From Pseudomonas sp. (lineage in GTDB: Bacteria > Pseudomonadota > Gammaproteobacteria > Pseudomonadales > Pseudomonadaceae), in assembly GCA_030654635.1 (NCBI GenBank), contig JAURXE010000690.1, forward strand, positions 1-10,784: a DNA stretch of 10,784 bases, given 5' to 3'. The notes beneath the pieces were generated by a model. The model saw nothing but the letters and a program-made list of their open reading frames with translations, searched no databases and had not been told where the DNA came from. Below are positions 1 through 9,482 of the stretch, piece by piece. Within the stretch, counting starts at the first letter, position 1. Every line of letters begins with the position of its first letter. A program made the position numbers and the translations under genes.

Positions 1-721
1 TCATGTAAAAGCCCTCGACGGGGTGAGTTTTAGCCTGGCGCAGGGACAAACCCTGGGCATTGTTGGCGAGAGTGGTTCGGGCAAGTCGACCCTGGGGTTG
101 GCGATTTTGCGTTTGCTCAACAGCCAAGGCGCGATCCGCTACCGCGGTGAGTCGCTGCAAGGCTTGTCGCAAAGCGCCATCCGACCGTTTCGCCGGCAGA
201 TGCAGGTGGTGTTTCAAGACCCCTACGGCAGCCTTAGCCCACGGATGTCGGTGAGCCAGATTATCGGTGAGGGATTAGAGATTCATCGGATGGGCAGCGA
301 GGCAGAACAACAGCAGGCGATCATTGCCGCCATGCTCGAAGTCGGCTTGGATCCCGAGACGCGCAACCGTTATCCCCATGAGTTTTCTGGCGGACAACGC
401 CAGCGCATTGCCATTGCCCGGGCCTTGGTACTCAAGCCGGAGCTGATACTGCTGGACGAGCCGACCTCCGCGTTGGACCGTACAGTTCAGCGCCAAGTGG
501 TCGAGTTACTGCGCAGTTTGCAGAGTAAGTACAACCTGACGTACCTGTTCATCAGCCATGACCTGGCGGTGGTCAGGGCGCTCAGTCACCAGTTGCTGGT
601 GATCAAGCAAGGTCAAGTGGTCGAACAAGGTCCGGCACCCGCTATTTTTGCCGCACCGCAACATCTTTACACCCAGCAGTTACTCGAGGCTGCCTTTATG
701 GCACCGCAGACAACCGCCTGA
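1..721 (+). CDS. yejF: Peptide-type ABC transporter ATPase, C-terminal part (YejF/NppD family), 5' end outside window
   Basis: ATP-hydrolysing subunit of an inner-membrane importer for peptides or peptide-like compounds. The reading frame is open to the left edge (first full codon at position 2), so the gene starts upstream; the GTG at 23 lies inside the conserved strand and is not a real start. Counting from position 2, the visible parts are Walker A GESGSGKS (about 22-29), a Q-loop in [14 protein letters not shown] (about 69-82), the signature [14 protein letters not shown] (about 129-142), Walker B LILLDEP (about 148-154) and the H-loop histidine in LFISHD (about 186). The tail, with VVEQG and QHLYTQQLL, is typical of oligopeptide transporter ATPases. 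YejF-type proteins carry two ATPase halves and this would be the second half; a single-domain DppF/OppF type cannot be excluded. From memory, an ABC gene of this kind also sits beside fabI in P. aeruginosa, where the npp operon imports peptidyl-nucleoside antibiotics. Substrate here is inferred. Confidence 0.9.
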   Translation, partial: HVKALDGVSFSLAQGQTLGIVGESGSGKSTLGLAILRLLNSQGAIRYRGESLQGLSQSAIRPFRRQMQVVFQDPYGSLSPRMSVSQIIGEGLEIHRMGSEAEQQQAIIAAMLEVGLDPETRNRYPHEFSGGQRQRIAIARALVLKPELILLDEPTSALDRTVQRQVVELLRSLQSKYNLTYLFISHDLAVVRALSHQLLVIKQGQVVEQGPAPAIFAAPQHLYTQQLLEAAFMAPQTTA

Positions 722-725
722 TTAT

Positions 726-781
726 TGAAAACAGAGAGCTGAAAACAGCAATCTGCAAAAAACAACCTGAAAACAGCAAGA
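726..781 (+). repeat. Four tandem 14-bp repeats in the spacer before fabI
   Basis: Units start at 726, 740, 754 and 768 with no gap. They read TGAAAACAGAGAGC, TGAAAACAGCAATC, TGCAAAAAACAACC and TGAAAACAGCAAGA. The first nine bases are identical in units 1, 2 and 4; unit 3 is degenerate. The array fills nearly the whole spacer between the transporter stop (721) and the fabI ATG (793), and its last bases run into the purine-rich fabI ribosome binding site. A short GCTG-AAAA-CAGC stem (738-749) lies across the junction of units 1 and 2. The repeat is read directly; any function is unknown. Confidence 0.75.
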
Positions 782-792
782 GGGATAGCACC

Positions 793-1587
793 ATGGGTTT
801 TCTCGCCGGTAAGCGCGTACTAATAGTTGGCGTCGCCAGCAAACTGTCGATCGCCTCAGGCATCGCCGAAGCCATGCACCGCGAAGGTGCCGAACTGGCC
901 TTCACCTATCAGAACGACAAGCTCAAAGGCCGTGTAGAAGAATACGCCGCCGGCTGGGGCTCCAATGCCGAGCTGTGCTTTCCCTGCGACGTGGCCAACG
1001 ACGCCGACATCGCTGCCGTATTCGAGTCGCTCGGTAAAAAATGGGATGCGCTGGACATCATCGTTCACTCGGTAGGCTTTGCCCCGGGCGATCAGCTGGA
1101 TGGCGACTTCACCGAAGTCACCACCCGTGAAGGTTTCCGCATTGCCCACGACATCAGCGCCTACAGCCTGGTCGCTCTGGCCAAGGCCGGCCGGCCAATG
1201 ATGCAAGGCCGTAATGGCAGCATCCTAACCCTGTCGTACTTGGGTGCCGAACGCACCATGCCTAACTACAACGTGATGGGCATGGCCAAAGCCAGCCTGG
1301 AAGCCGGCGTACGCTACCTGGCAGGCAGCCTCGGCCCTGAGGGCACCCGGGTTAACGCAGTATCCGCCGGCCCGATCCGCACCCTCGCAGCAAGCGGCAT
1401 CAAGAACTTCCGCAAAATGCTGGCAGCCAACCAGAAGCAAACGCCGCTGCGCCGCAACGTCACCATCGACGAAGTCGGCAACGCCGGCGCCTTCCTCTGC
1501 TCGGATCTGGCCTCTGGCATCAGCGGTGAAATCCTCTACGTCGATGGCGGCTTCAACACCACCGCCATGGGTCAGATGGAAGAGTAA
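793..1587 (+). CDS. fabI: Enoyl-[acyl-carrier-protein] reductase (NADH), FabI
   Basis: Cytoplasmic enzyme that reduces the trans-2 double bond of enoyl-ACP in the last step of each type II fatty acid elongation cycle; the target of triclosan. At 264 residues it has normal FabI length and is near-collinear with the E. coli protein as remembered. Seen in order: the divergent Rossmann nucleotide-binding stretch [10 protein letters not shown] (about 12-21), [15 protein letters not shown] (91-105), and the catalytic Tyr149, Tyr159 and Lys166 in the Y-x6-Y-x6-K arrangement. [17 protein letters not shown] is the substrate-loop region, and the C-terminal part has the typical [11 protein letters not shown]. 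The residues at the triclosan-contact Gly-Phe (Gly95-Phe96, E. coli 93-94) are wild type, so a sensitive enzyme is expected (inference). The ATG at 793 has an AGAGGG ribosome binding site 6 bases upstream. The gene is preceded by a 14-bp repeat array and followed by a terminator shared with icd. Confidence 0.98.
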   Translation: MGFLAGKRVLIVGVASKLSIASGIAEAMHREGAELAFTYQNDKLKGRVEEYAAGWGSNAELCFPCDVANDADIAAVFESLGKKWDALDIIVHSVGFAPGDQLDGDFTEVTTREGFRIAHDISAYSLVALAKAGRPMMQGRNGSILTLSYLGAERTMPNYNVMGMAKASLEAGVRYLAGSLGPEGTRVNAVSAGPIRTLAASGIKNFRKMLAANQKQTPLRRNVTIDEVGNAGAFLCSDLASGISGEILYVDGGFNTTAMGQMEE

Positions 1588-1601
1588 AAAATCGCAGACA
1601 A

Positions 1602-1631
1602 AAAAAGGCCGCTCAATTGAGCGGCCTTTTT
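1602..1631. terminator. Bidirectional intrinsic terminator shared by fabI and icd
   Basis: A perfect 30-base palindrome: an A-run (1602-1606), stem arm GGCCGCTC (1607-1614), AATT centre (1615-1618), arm GAGCGGCC (1619-1626) and a T-run (1627-1631). On the plus strand it ends fabI (stop at 1587). On the minus strand the A-run reads as the T-tract after icd, whose stop codon begins the strand-wise downstream side at 1648. The symmetrical A/T flanks are what a two-way intrinsic terminator between convergent genes should have. Confidence 0.93.
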
Positions 1632-1647
1632 ATTGCTTCAGTCGCAA

Positions 1648-2904
1648 TTACATGTGCGCGATAGTCGCATCACCGAACTGCGAGCAAGACATCAGCTTGG
1701 CGCCTTCCATCAAGCGTTCGAAGTCATAGGTAACAGTCTTCGCCGCGATAGCACCTTCGGTGCCCTTGAGGATCAGGTCAGCCGCTTCCAGCCAGCCCAT
1801 GTGACGCAACATCATCTCGGCAGAGAGGATCAACGAACCCGGGTTAACCTTGTCCAGACCTGCGTACTTAGGTGCAGTACCGTGGGTCGCTTCGAACATG
1901 GCAATGGTGTCCGACAGGTTCGCACCAGGTGCGATGCCGATACCGCCCACTTCAGCCGCTAGGGCATCAGACAGGTAGTCGCCATTCAGGTTGAGGGTCG
2001 CGATCACATCGTACTCGGACGGACGCAGCAGAATTTGCTGCAGCATCGCATCGGCGATCACGTCTTTGACCACGATGTTCTTGCCGGTTTTCGGGTTCTT
2101 GTACTGCATCCAAGGACCGCCATCCAGCAGCTCGGCGCCAAACTCGGTAGTAGCTACCTCATAGGCCCACTCTTTGAAGGCACCTTCGGTGAACTTCATG
2201 ATATTGCCTTTGTGCACGATGGTCATCGAGCTGCGATCGTTGTCCACGGCGTATTGCAGCGCCTTGCGGACCAGACGCTTGGTGCCGGCTTCCGACACTG
2301 GCTTGATGCCGATACCGCACATGTCGGTAAAGCGAATCTTCTTCACGCCCATTTCTTCGGTGAGGAACTTGATCACTTTGATCGCCTCAGCGGAGCCGGC
2401 TTTCCACTCAACACCGGCATAAATGTCTTCCGAGTTTTCACGGAAGATAATCATGTCGACATCTTGCGGCTTCTTCACCGGGCTTGGCACGCCGGTGAAC
2501 CAACGCACCGGGCGCTGGCAAACATAGAGATCGAGCTCTTGACGCATGGCAACGTTCAGCGAGCGAATACCACCGCCCACTGGGGTGGTCAGCGGACCCT
2601 TGATGGAGACCACATAATCACGTACGGCTTCGAGGGTTTCTTTCGGCAGCCAGGTGTCTTGATCGTAAACCTGAGTGGCTTTTTCGCCGGCGTAAACTTC
2701 CATCCAAGCAATTTTGCGCTCGCCGCCATAGGCTTTAGCGACCGCTGCATCGACGACCTTGATCATCACCGGGCTGATATCAATGCCAATGCCATCACCC
2801 TCGATAAAAGGAATGATTGGATTGTTCGGTACATTGATTGAAAAGTCGGCATTTACGGTGATTTTGTCGCCGCCTGCTGGCACCTGGATCTTTTGGTATC
2901 CCAT
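1648..2904 (-). CDS. icd: NADP-dependent isocitrate dehydrogenase, homodimeric (Icd)
   Basis: Oxidatively decarboxylates isocitrate to 2-oxoglutarate in the TCA cycle, making NADPH. At 418 residues it matches the E. coli protein (416) with a two-residue offset. Substrate and metal residues are all present: Ser115, Asn117, Arg121, Arg131, Arg155, Tyr162, Lys232, Asp285, Asp309 and Asp313. The coenzyme-site residues Lys346, Tyr347, Tyr393 and Arg397 match those that give NADP preference in E. coli. Ser115 lies in RSLNVAMRQ, the site that AceK phosphorylates in enterics to push carbon into the glyoxylate shunt, so such control is possible here (inference). The start is well supported: AAGGAG at 2911-2916 on the opposite strand, 6 bases before the ATG. 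It converges with fabI and diverges from nudJ. The long upstream spacer holds two operator-like palindromes. Confidence 0.98.
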   Translation of the reverse strand: MGYQKIQVPAGGDKITVNADFSINVPNNPIIPFIEGDGIGIDISPVMIKVVDAAVAKAYGGERKIAWMEVYAGEKATQVYDQDTWLPKETLEAVRDYVVSIKGPLTTPVGGGIRSLNVAMRQELDLYVCQRPVRWFTGVPSPVKKPQDVDMIIFRENSEDIYAGVEWKAGSAEAIKVIKFLTEEMGVKKIRFTDMCGIGIKPVSEAGTKRLVRKALQYAVDNDRSSMTIVHKGNIMKFTEGAFKEWAYEVATTEFGAELLDGGPWMQYKNPKTGKNIVVKDVIADAMLQQILLRPSEYDVIATLNLNGDYLSDALAAEVGGIGIAPGANLSDTIAMFEATHGTAPKYAGLDKVNPGSLILSAEMMLRHMGWLEAADLILKGTEGAIAAKTVTYDFERLMEGAKLMSCSQFGDATIAHM

Positions 2905-2993
2905 GCTGGACTCCTTGGTTTTCGTGGTCTAAAAACTGCCGCGCGGATGGCACGGTAGATTGTTATTTATGATTTTTGGCAAGCAAACATTCT

Positions 2994-3017
2994 TGTAGTT
3001 TTTCTACAGAAAGTCAC
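2994..3017. promoter_or_regulatory. Operator-like pseudo-palindrome near icd promoter (copy 1)
   Basis: TGTAGTTTTTCTACA (2994-3008) is a 15-base pseudo-palindrome with half-sites TGTAG and CTACA, followed by AAAGTCAC (3010-3017), the same flank found at copy 2. It sits 90-104 bases upstream of the icd start and just upstream of the weak -35 candidate at 2981-2986. Half-sites of this kind in 15-base spacing resemble those reported for the RpiR-family regulator RccR of Pseudomonas, as I recall it. Regulator identity is inference. Confidence 0.45.
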
Positions 3018-3083
3018 GCATTTTCCTTCAAACAGCCATCTTCTTACAGGATTGCGACAGCCTAAAGTAGGCCATCAGCAGCG

Positions 3084-3114
3084 CTTTGTAGTCAAACTAC
3101 AAAGTCACTACAAA
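3084..3114. promoter_or_regulatory. Operator-like perfect palindrome with extra half-site (copy 2)
   Basis: CTTTGTAGT (3084-3092), CAA, ACTACAAAG (3096-3104) is a perfect 9-bp inverted repeat. Its core TGTAGT-N3-ACTACA is 15 bases. A further ACTACAAA half-site lies at 3107-3114, in direct orientation 11 bases after the right arm, so a second, wider pairing (26 bases, 3087-3112) is possible. The HexR consensus TTGT-N7/8-ACAA fits less well, because here the spacing is nine. The site lies between icd (about 180-200 bases from its start) and nudJ (about 125-155 bases before its start) and could serve either gene. Confidence 0.6.
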
Positions 3115-3192
3115 CTGCGACAGATTGCCCCTTGCCGACTAAACCTTATGCCGTTTCAGCGCTCGCCAAGCTTTTGAGCTTAGACTCGCCGG

Positions 3193-3221
3193 GCGCAAGT
3201 GCGCAGACTAATATTGCGCAC
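3193..3221. promoter_or_regulatory. Inverted repeat around a -10-like element in the nudJ leader
   Basis: GTGCGCA (3199-3205) and TGCGCAC (3215-3221) form a perfect 7-bp inverted repeat with a 9-base spacer. The spacer contains TAATAT (3209-3214), which resembles a -10 box but has no good -35. An overlapping second palindrome, GCGCA-AG-TGCGC (3193-3204), shares the left arm. The repeat ends 5 bases before the AAGGAG of nudJ. It could be an operator over the promoter, or, if transcribed, an RNA hairpin near the ribosome binding site. Confidence 0.4.
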
Positions 3222-3238
3222 CGTTTAAGGAGCTGCCC

Positions 3239-3685
3239 ATGCGTTTCACTCCCCATGTCACTGTAGCCACCATCATCGAAGACCAAGGGCGTTTTTTGCT
3301 GGTCGAAGAAATGGCCGATGGCCGCGCTGTATTTAATCAGCCTGCCGGACATTTGGAAGCCGACGAAAGTCTCATTCAGGCCGCAATTCGCGAAACCCTC
3401 GAAGAAACTGGTTGGGATGTCGAGATCACCGCCTTGACCGGCATCTATCTGTACACCGCGCCAAGCAATGGTGTGACCTATCAGCGCGTGTGTTTTACCG
3501 GCAAAGCCTTGCGCCATCACCCCGCACTGGCGCTGGATGAAGGCATTATTGGCCCGCGCTGGCTGAGTCGCGACGAGCTCGTCGCGCAACCCGAACGCTG
3601 GCGCAGCGAGTTGGTATTGCAGTGCATTGATGACTACCTGAGCGGCGAGCGTTTTTCGCTCGCCCTGATTCGCCCCGCAAGCTGA
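3239..3685 (+). CDS. nudJ: Nudix phosphatase NudJ
   Basis: Cytoplasmic Nudix hydrolase. The E. coli relative (YmfB/NudJ) hydrolyses thiamine precursors such as HMP-PP and thiamine diphosphate, and also nucleoside di- and triphosphates. The 148-residue protein aligns with the E. coli enzyme along its length (PHVTVA near the start, NQPAGHLEADE at 33-43). The full Nudix box is present: Gly37, Glu43, Arg51-Glu52, Glu55-Glu56 and Gly58, matching G-x5-E-x7-REUxEExGU; the glutamates bind the catalytic Mg2+. The ATG at 3239 has AAGGAG at 3227-3232, 6 bases upstream. It is the first gene of a run with mnmA 67 bases downstream, the same order as in E. coli, which supports orthology over a generic MutT relative. 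The exact substrate here is not shown by sequence. Confidence 0.93.
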   Translation: MRFTPHVTVATIIEDQGRFLLVEEMADGRAVFNQPAGHLEADESLIQAAIRETLEETGWDVEITALTGIYLYTAPSNGVTYQRVCFTGKALRHHPALALDEGIIGPRWLSRDELVAQPERWRSELVLQCIDDYLSGERFSLALIRPAS

Positions 3686-3752
3686 TCCGCCCAGCAACGC
3701 CTGCGCCTGATAGAATCGTCGTCTAAATCTTGCCGTTATCGATTGAATACCC

Positions 3753-4883
3753 ATGCCCGATTCAACTCAAAAGCCGTCTTCACCGCGCGTCATTGTCGGC
3801 ATGTCCGGCGGTGTCGACTCCTCCGTCTCCGCCCTATTACTGCTTGAGCAAGGCTACCAAGTGGAAGGCCTGTTCATGAAGAACTGGGAAGAGGACGACG
3901 GCAGTGAGTACTGCACAGCCATGGATGATCTGGCCGATGCCCAAGCGGTTTGCGATCGGATTGGCATCAAGCTGCACACCGCCAACTTTGCCGCCGAGTA
4001 CTGGGATAACGTCTTCGAGCACTTTCTGGCCGAATACAAAGCCGGGCGCACGCCCAACCCGGACATCCTCTGTAACCGCGAAATCAAGTTCAAAGCTTTT
4101 CTGGATTACGCCCTGATGCTCGGCGCCGACCTGATTGCCACCGGCCACTACGTGCGCCGCCGCGACATTGACGGGCGTACCGAACTGCTTAAAGGCCTGG
4201 ATCCCAATAAGGACCAAAGCTACTTCTTGCATGCCGTGGGTGGCGAACAGCTGGCAAAAACCCTGTTTCCAGTCGGTGAACTGGAAAAACCGGCGGTGCG
4301 CGCCATTGCCGAGCAACACCAGCTGGCAACCGCCAAGAAGAAAGATTCCACCGGCATCTGCTTTATTGGTGAACGGCGTTTTAGCGACTTCCTCAAGCAG
4401 TACCTACCGGCCCAGCCGGGCGTTATCGAAACCACAGCCGGCGAGTCGATTGGCCAGCACCACGGCCTGATGTACCACACCATCGGCCAGCGCCAAGGCC
4501 TGGGCATCGGCGGCCTGAAAGACGCCGGCGATGAGCCTTGGTATGTGCTGGGCAAAGACATGGCGCGCAATGTGTTGCTGGTCGGCCAAGGCAACGAACA
4601 CCCACTGTTATTTTCCCAGGCGCTACTGGTCTCGGAAATGTTCTGGGTCAACCCGTTCGACCTCAGCAGCCCGCGCCAACTGACGGCCAAGGTGCGCTAC
4701 CGGCAAAGCGACCAGACCTGCACCCTGGAGCAAACCGCCGACGGTTATCGCGCCGTCTTCGAGCAACCGCAGCGCGCCGTCACACCAGGCCAGTCGGTGG
4801 TGTTTTATGCCGGCGAAGTTTGCTTGGGCGGCGGCGTGATTGAGTCGGCGCAAGCCTGGGACTTCAGCCAGGTGCGCCCATGA
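3753..4883 (+). CDS. mnmA: tRNA-specific 2-thiouridylase MnmA
   Basis: Activates U34 of the Lys, Glu and Gln tRNAs with ATP and transfers sulfur from the Tus relay to make 2-thiouridine. The 376-residue protein has the PP-loop SGGVDSS (18-24), the [10 protein letters not shown] segment typical of the family (41-50), the nucleophile Cys107 in [12 protein letters not shown] and the partner Cys203 in [17 protein letters not shown] and DQSYFL mark the tRNA-binding and active-site region, followed by the two C-terminal beta domains. The ATG at 3753 is the first possible start (in-frame TGA at 3744), but it has no recognisable Shine-Dalgarno sequence. The 67-base gap after nudJ has TAGAAT (3711-3716), a good -10 match without a clear -35, so a weak internal promoter is possible. 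Its TGA overlaps the hflD ATG. Confidence 0.97.
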   Translation: MPDSTQKPSSPRVIVGMSGGVDSSVSALLLLEQGYQVEGLFMKNWEEDDGSEYCTAMDDLADAQAVCDRIGIKLHTANFAAEYWDNVFEHFLAEYKAGRTPNPDILCNREIKFKAFLDYALMLGADLIATGHYVRRRDIDGRTELLKGLDPNKDQSYFLHAVGGEQLAKTLFPVGELEKPAVRAIAEQHQLATAKKKDSTGICFIGERRFSDFLKQYLPAQPGVIETTAGESIGQHHGLMYHTIGQRQGLGIGGLKDAGDEPWYVLGKDMARNVLLVGQGNEHPLLFSQALLVSEMFWVNPFDLSSPRQLTAKVRYRQSDQTCTLEQTADGYRAVFEQPQRAVTPGQSVVFYAGEVCLGGGVIESAQAWDFSQVRP

Positions 4884-5500
4884 ACCCGATCCAAGAGCAA
4901 CTGATCGCCCTGGGCGCTGTTTTTGAAGCAGCGTTTTTGGTCGATAAGATCGCCAAGAGCGGGCAAGTCAGCGAAGCCGAACTCGGCTGCATGCTTGGCA
5001 GCCTGCTGGTTCGCGACCCAGGCAGCACCCTCGAAGTGTTCGGTGGCGACGACCTGAACTTACGCGACGGCTACCGCGCATTGGTCGGCGCTCTGGAGCG
5101 TAATCCGGCCGCCCTGCAACGCGAACCACTGCGTTATGCCCTGGCGCTGCTGGGCCTGGAACGCAAGCTGGCCAAACGCGACGACCTGCTGCAGGTAATC
5201 GGCAGCCGCCTCGATCAAATCCAGCAACAGGTGCAACACTTTGGCCTGGTCCACGACAACGTGATTGCCGCCAGCGGCAGCCTGTATCAGGACACCCTCA
5301 GCACCTTTCCCCGACGCATTCAGGTGCAAGGTGACATGCGCCACCTGCAGCAAGCCAGCAACGCCTCGAAAATCCGCGCGATTCTGCTCGCCGGCATTCG
5401 CGCTGCCCGGCTCTGGCGGCAACTGGGCGGTAGTCGCTGGCAGCTGGTGTTTGGTCGGCGCAAGCTGCTCAACGAGCTTAATCTGCTGCTGCGGGCCTGA
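4880..5500 (+). CDS. hflD: High frequency lysogenization protein HflD homolog
   Basis: Peripheral inner-membrane protein of about 206 residues (E. coli HflD/YcfC has 213). In E. coli it binds phage lambda CII and lowers its DNA binding; the host role is still unclear. Recognised from [19 protein letters not shown] (about 50-68), [20 protein letters not shown] (about 83-102), the RIQVQG segment and [20 protein letters not shown] (about 165-184), all aligning with E. coli HflD. The protein is mostly helical, with no signal peptide or clear membrane span. Its ATG overlaps the mnmA TGA (ATGA at 4880-4883), so translational coupling is likely; only a weak CAGG lies upstream. The mnmA-hflD pairing is widely conserved, which supports the call, although no functional link is proven. 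Confidence 0.95.
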   Translation: MNPIQEQLIALGAVFEAAFLVDKIAKSGQVSEAELGCMLGSLLVRDPGSTLEVFGGDDLNLRDGYRALVGALERNPAALQREPLRYALALLGLERKLAKRDDLLQVIGSRLDQIQQQVQHFGLVHDNVIAASGSLYQDTLSTFPRRIQVQGDMRHLQQASNASKIRAILLAGIRAARLWRQLGGSRWQLVFGRRKLLNELNLLLRA

Positions 5501-5515
5501 GCCGTGCCGCCCGTT

Positions 5516-7826
<2,311 letters not shown>

Positions 7827-7845
7827 ACGCCGCCATTTTTTTGCG

Positions 7846-7870
7846 CGCCCGGCCATGCCGGGCGTTTTTT
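7846..7870 (+). terminator. Intrinsic terminator after purB
   Basis: CGCCCGGC (7846-7853), loop CAT, GCCGGGCG (7857-7864), then six T (7865-7870). A perfect 8-bp GC-rich stem with a T-tract, 20 bases after the purB stop. Another T-run (7836-7842) precedes the stem. It ends only 20 bases before the roxA start codon. Confidence 0.9.
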
Positions 7871-7890
7871 ATTCTTTCAAGGTCCTAGCG

Positions 7891-9057
7891 ATGAATCCCG
7901 ACACTCCCATGCAGCTTCTGGGCGGCCTCACGGCACGCGAATTCCTCCGTGATTACTGGCAGAAAAAACCCTTACTGATCCGCCAGGCACTGCCGAAATT
8001 TGAAAGCCCGATTTCACCCGACGAGCTGGCCGGTCTGGCCCTGGAAGAGGAAATCGAGTCGCGCCTAGTGATTGAACACGGCCAACAGCCGTGGGAATTG
8101 CGCCGCGGTCCATTCGCTGAAGACGAATTCAATAAACTTCCCGAACGTGACTGGACCTTGCTGGTGCAGGCCGTCGATCAGTTCATCCCTGAAGTCGCCG
8201 AACTGCTGGAAAACTTCCGCTTCCTGCCCAGCTGGCGGATTGACGATGTGATGATCAGCTTTGCCGCACCGGGCGGCGGCGTCGGCCCGCATTACGACAA
8301 CTACGATGTGTTCCTGCTGCAGGCCCACGGCCAGCGACGCTGGAAAATCGGTCAAATGTGTGATGCCGACAGCCCTATGCTGGAGCATGCCGACCTGCGC
8401 ATCCTGGCCGAATTTACCCAAACCGATGAATGGGTTCTCGAACCCGGCGACATGCTCTATTTACCCCCACGACTGGCTCACTACGGTATCGCCGAGGATG
8501 ACTGCATGACTTACTCGGTAGGCTTTCGCGCCCCCAGCGCGGCTGAAGTACTGACTCACTTCACCGATTTTCTTAGCCAATTTCTCACCAATGAAGAACG
8601 CTACAGCGACGCGGACATCGCCCCGTGCAGCGACCCACACCAGATTCAACGCGACTCGCTCGACCGCCTGAAAAGCCTGCTCAACGAACACATGAACGAT
8701 GAGCGGCTACTGCTGACCTGGTTTGGCCAGTTTATGACCGAACCGCGTTATCCAGAGCTTATCGCCGGCCCTGAACTGGCCGAGGAAGACCTGCTCGCCA
8801 GCCTTAAAGATGGCGCCGTACTGGTGCGCAACGCCAGCTCACGCCTTGCCTGGTCTGAAGTTGACGACGATCTGCTGCTGTTCGCCAGCGGCCAGAGCCG
8901 CCTGCTACCCGGCCATCTGCGCGAGCTGCTGAAACTGATCTGCGCCGCCGAGTCCCTGCACGAAGGTAACCTCGGCCAATGGCTTGCCGACGACGAGGGG
9001 CGTAATCTGCTCTTACAGCTGGTGATACAAGGCAGCTTGGAGTTTGCTGATGAATGA
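7891..9057 (+). CDS. roxA: Ribosomal protein L16 3-hydroxylase (arginine hydroxylase), RoxA/YcfD
   Basis: JmjC/cupin-fold oxygenase that uses Fe(II), 2-oxoglutarate and O2 to hydroxylate an arginine of ribosomal protein uL16 (Arg81 in E. coli). At 388 residues it compares with 373 for E. coli YcfD and aligns along its length: SPDELAGLALEEEIESRLV (about 42-60), WRIDDVMISFAAPGGGVGPH (about 115-134) and EPGDMLYLPPRLAH (about 184-197). The iron triad is His134 and Asp136 in GPHYDNYD, with His197 in RLAHYG. The region after about residue 220 corresponds to the dimerisation and winged-helix parts. The start at 7891 has AAGG about 8 bases upstream; the longer frame from 7804 would overlap purB and run through its terminator, so it is rejected. 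It is followed by an overlapping GNAT gene. Confidence 0.95.
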   Translation: MNPDTPMQLLGGLTAREFLRDYWQKKPLLIRQALPKFESPISPDELAGLALEEEIESRLVIEHGQQPWELRRGPFAEDEFNKLPERDWTLLVQAVDQFIPEVAELLENFRFLPSWRIDDVMISFAAPGGGVGPHYDNYDVFLLQAHGQRRWKIGQMCDADSPMLEHADLRILAEFTQTDEWVLEPGDMLYLPPRLAHYGIAEDDCMTYSVGFRAPSAAEVLTHFTDFLSQFLTNEERYSDADIAPCSDPHQIQRDSLDRLKSLLNEHMNDERLLLTWFGQFMTEPRYPELIAGPELAEEDLLASLKDGAVLVRNASSRLAWSEVDDDLLLFASGQSRLLPGHLRELLKLICAAESLHEGNLGQWLADDEGRNLLLQLVIQGSLEFADE

Positions 9058-9475
9058 GATTCACATCCGTCTTGCGGACTGGAAAAAAGACCAGATCGCA
9101 CTGCGCCGCATACGTGAGGCCGTGTTTATTGCTGAACAAGCCGTGCCGGCCGAGCTGGAATGGGATGCCGATGACGCCAGCGCAGTACATTTTCTGGCCT
9201 TTGAGGGCGAGTATCCAATGGGTACCGCCCGCCTGCTACCCGACGGCCACATCGGCCGAGTGGCGGTGCTAAAAGACTGGCGCGGGCTAAAAGTCGGCGA
9301 CAAGTTGTTGCGGTCGGTGATCGAGGAAGCGGAAAAACGCGGCCTCAAGCAGCAAATGCTCAGCGCCCAAGTACACGCCAGTTCATTTTATGAGCGCTTT
9401 GGCTTTAGCGTGGTCAGCGGCGAATTTCTCGACGCCGGCATCCCTCACGTAGACATGGTGCGCCACAGCAACTGA
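9050..9475 (+). CDS. GNAT-family N-acyltransferase (YjcF/ElaA-like)
   Basis: Cytoplasmic acyl-CoA-dependent N-acyltransferase of unknown substrate, 141 residues. The N-terminal IREAVFIAEQAVPAELEWD (21-39) and the later QVHASSFYERFGF (107-119) and EFLDAGIPHVDM (125-136) are hallmarks of the YjcF-like GNAT group. The acetyl-CoA pyrophosphate loop is R-G-L-K-V-G (78-83) after RVAVLKDW. The ATG at 9050 has GGAG at 9039-9042, 7 bases upstream, and overlaps the last 8 bases of roxA; a TTG at 9044 is less likely. The overlap suggests coupled translation with roxA. A ribosomal or protein target is tempting from that context but is only inference. Confidence 0.9.
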   Translation: MNEIHIRLADWKKDQIALRRIREAVFIAEQAVPAELEWDADDASAVHFLAFEGEYPMGTARLLPDGHIGRVAVLKDWRGLKVGDKLLRSVIEEAEKRGLKQQMLSAQVHASSFYERFGFSVVSGEFLDAGIPHVDMVRHSN

Positions 9476-9482
9476 GGTCGAA

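Larger units (their letters stand above)
2905..3238. other. 334-base divergent intergenic region between icd and nudJ
   Basis: No credible gene is seen here. It holds the icd ribosome binding site, two TGTAG/CTACA pseudo-palindromes (2994-3008 and 3084-3104) followed by copies of AAAGTCAC (3010-3017 and 3101-3108), a repeated TGCGACAG (3053-3060 and 3116-3123), a small inverted repeat GCCTA-AAG-TAGGC (3060-3072), an AAGCT-TTTG-AGCTT inverted repeat (3168-3181), and the nudJ leader inverted repeat (3199-3221). A weak icd promoter candidate on the minus strand is TTGCTT with AACAAT 16 bases downstream (plus-strand span about 2959-2986). In enterics, rluE can sit between icd and nudJ, and in P. 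aeruginosa a second isocitrate dehydrogenase gene (idh) adjoins icd; neither is present here. Confidence 0.7.

Noticed and set aside
793..1587. fabI as an acquired triclosan-resistant copy
   Set aside because: The residues around Gly95-Phe96 are the sensitive wild type, and there is no mobile element nearby.
2035..2841. 268-codon open frame on the plus strand opposite icd
   Set aside because: It lies wholly antisense to a perfectly conserved icd, has no ribosome binding site I can see and no recognisable domain; it is a shadow of codon bias.
3084..3104. HexR site in the icd-nudJ spacer
   Set aside because: TTGT and ACAA are nine bases apart here while the HexR consensus I recall has seven or eight, and the longer TGTAGT/ACTACA arms fit an RccR-like site better. 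Not fully excluded.
3146..3754. 202-codon open frame on the minus strand across nudJ
   Set aside because: It is antisense to nudJ and its leader, and nudJ has a full Nudix box and a good ribosome binding site, so this is an out-of-frame shadow.
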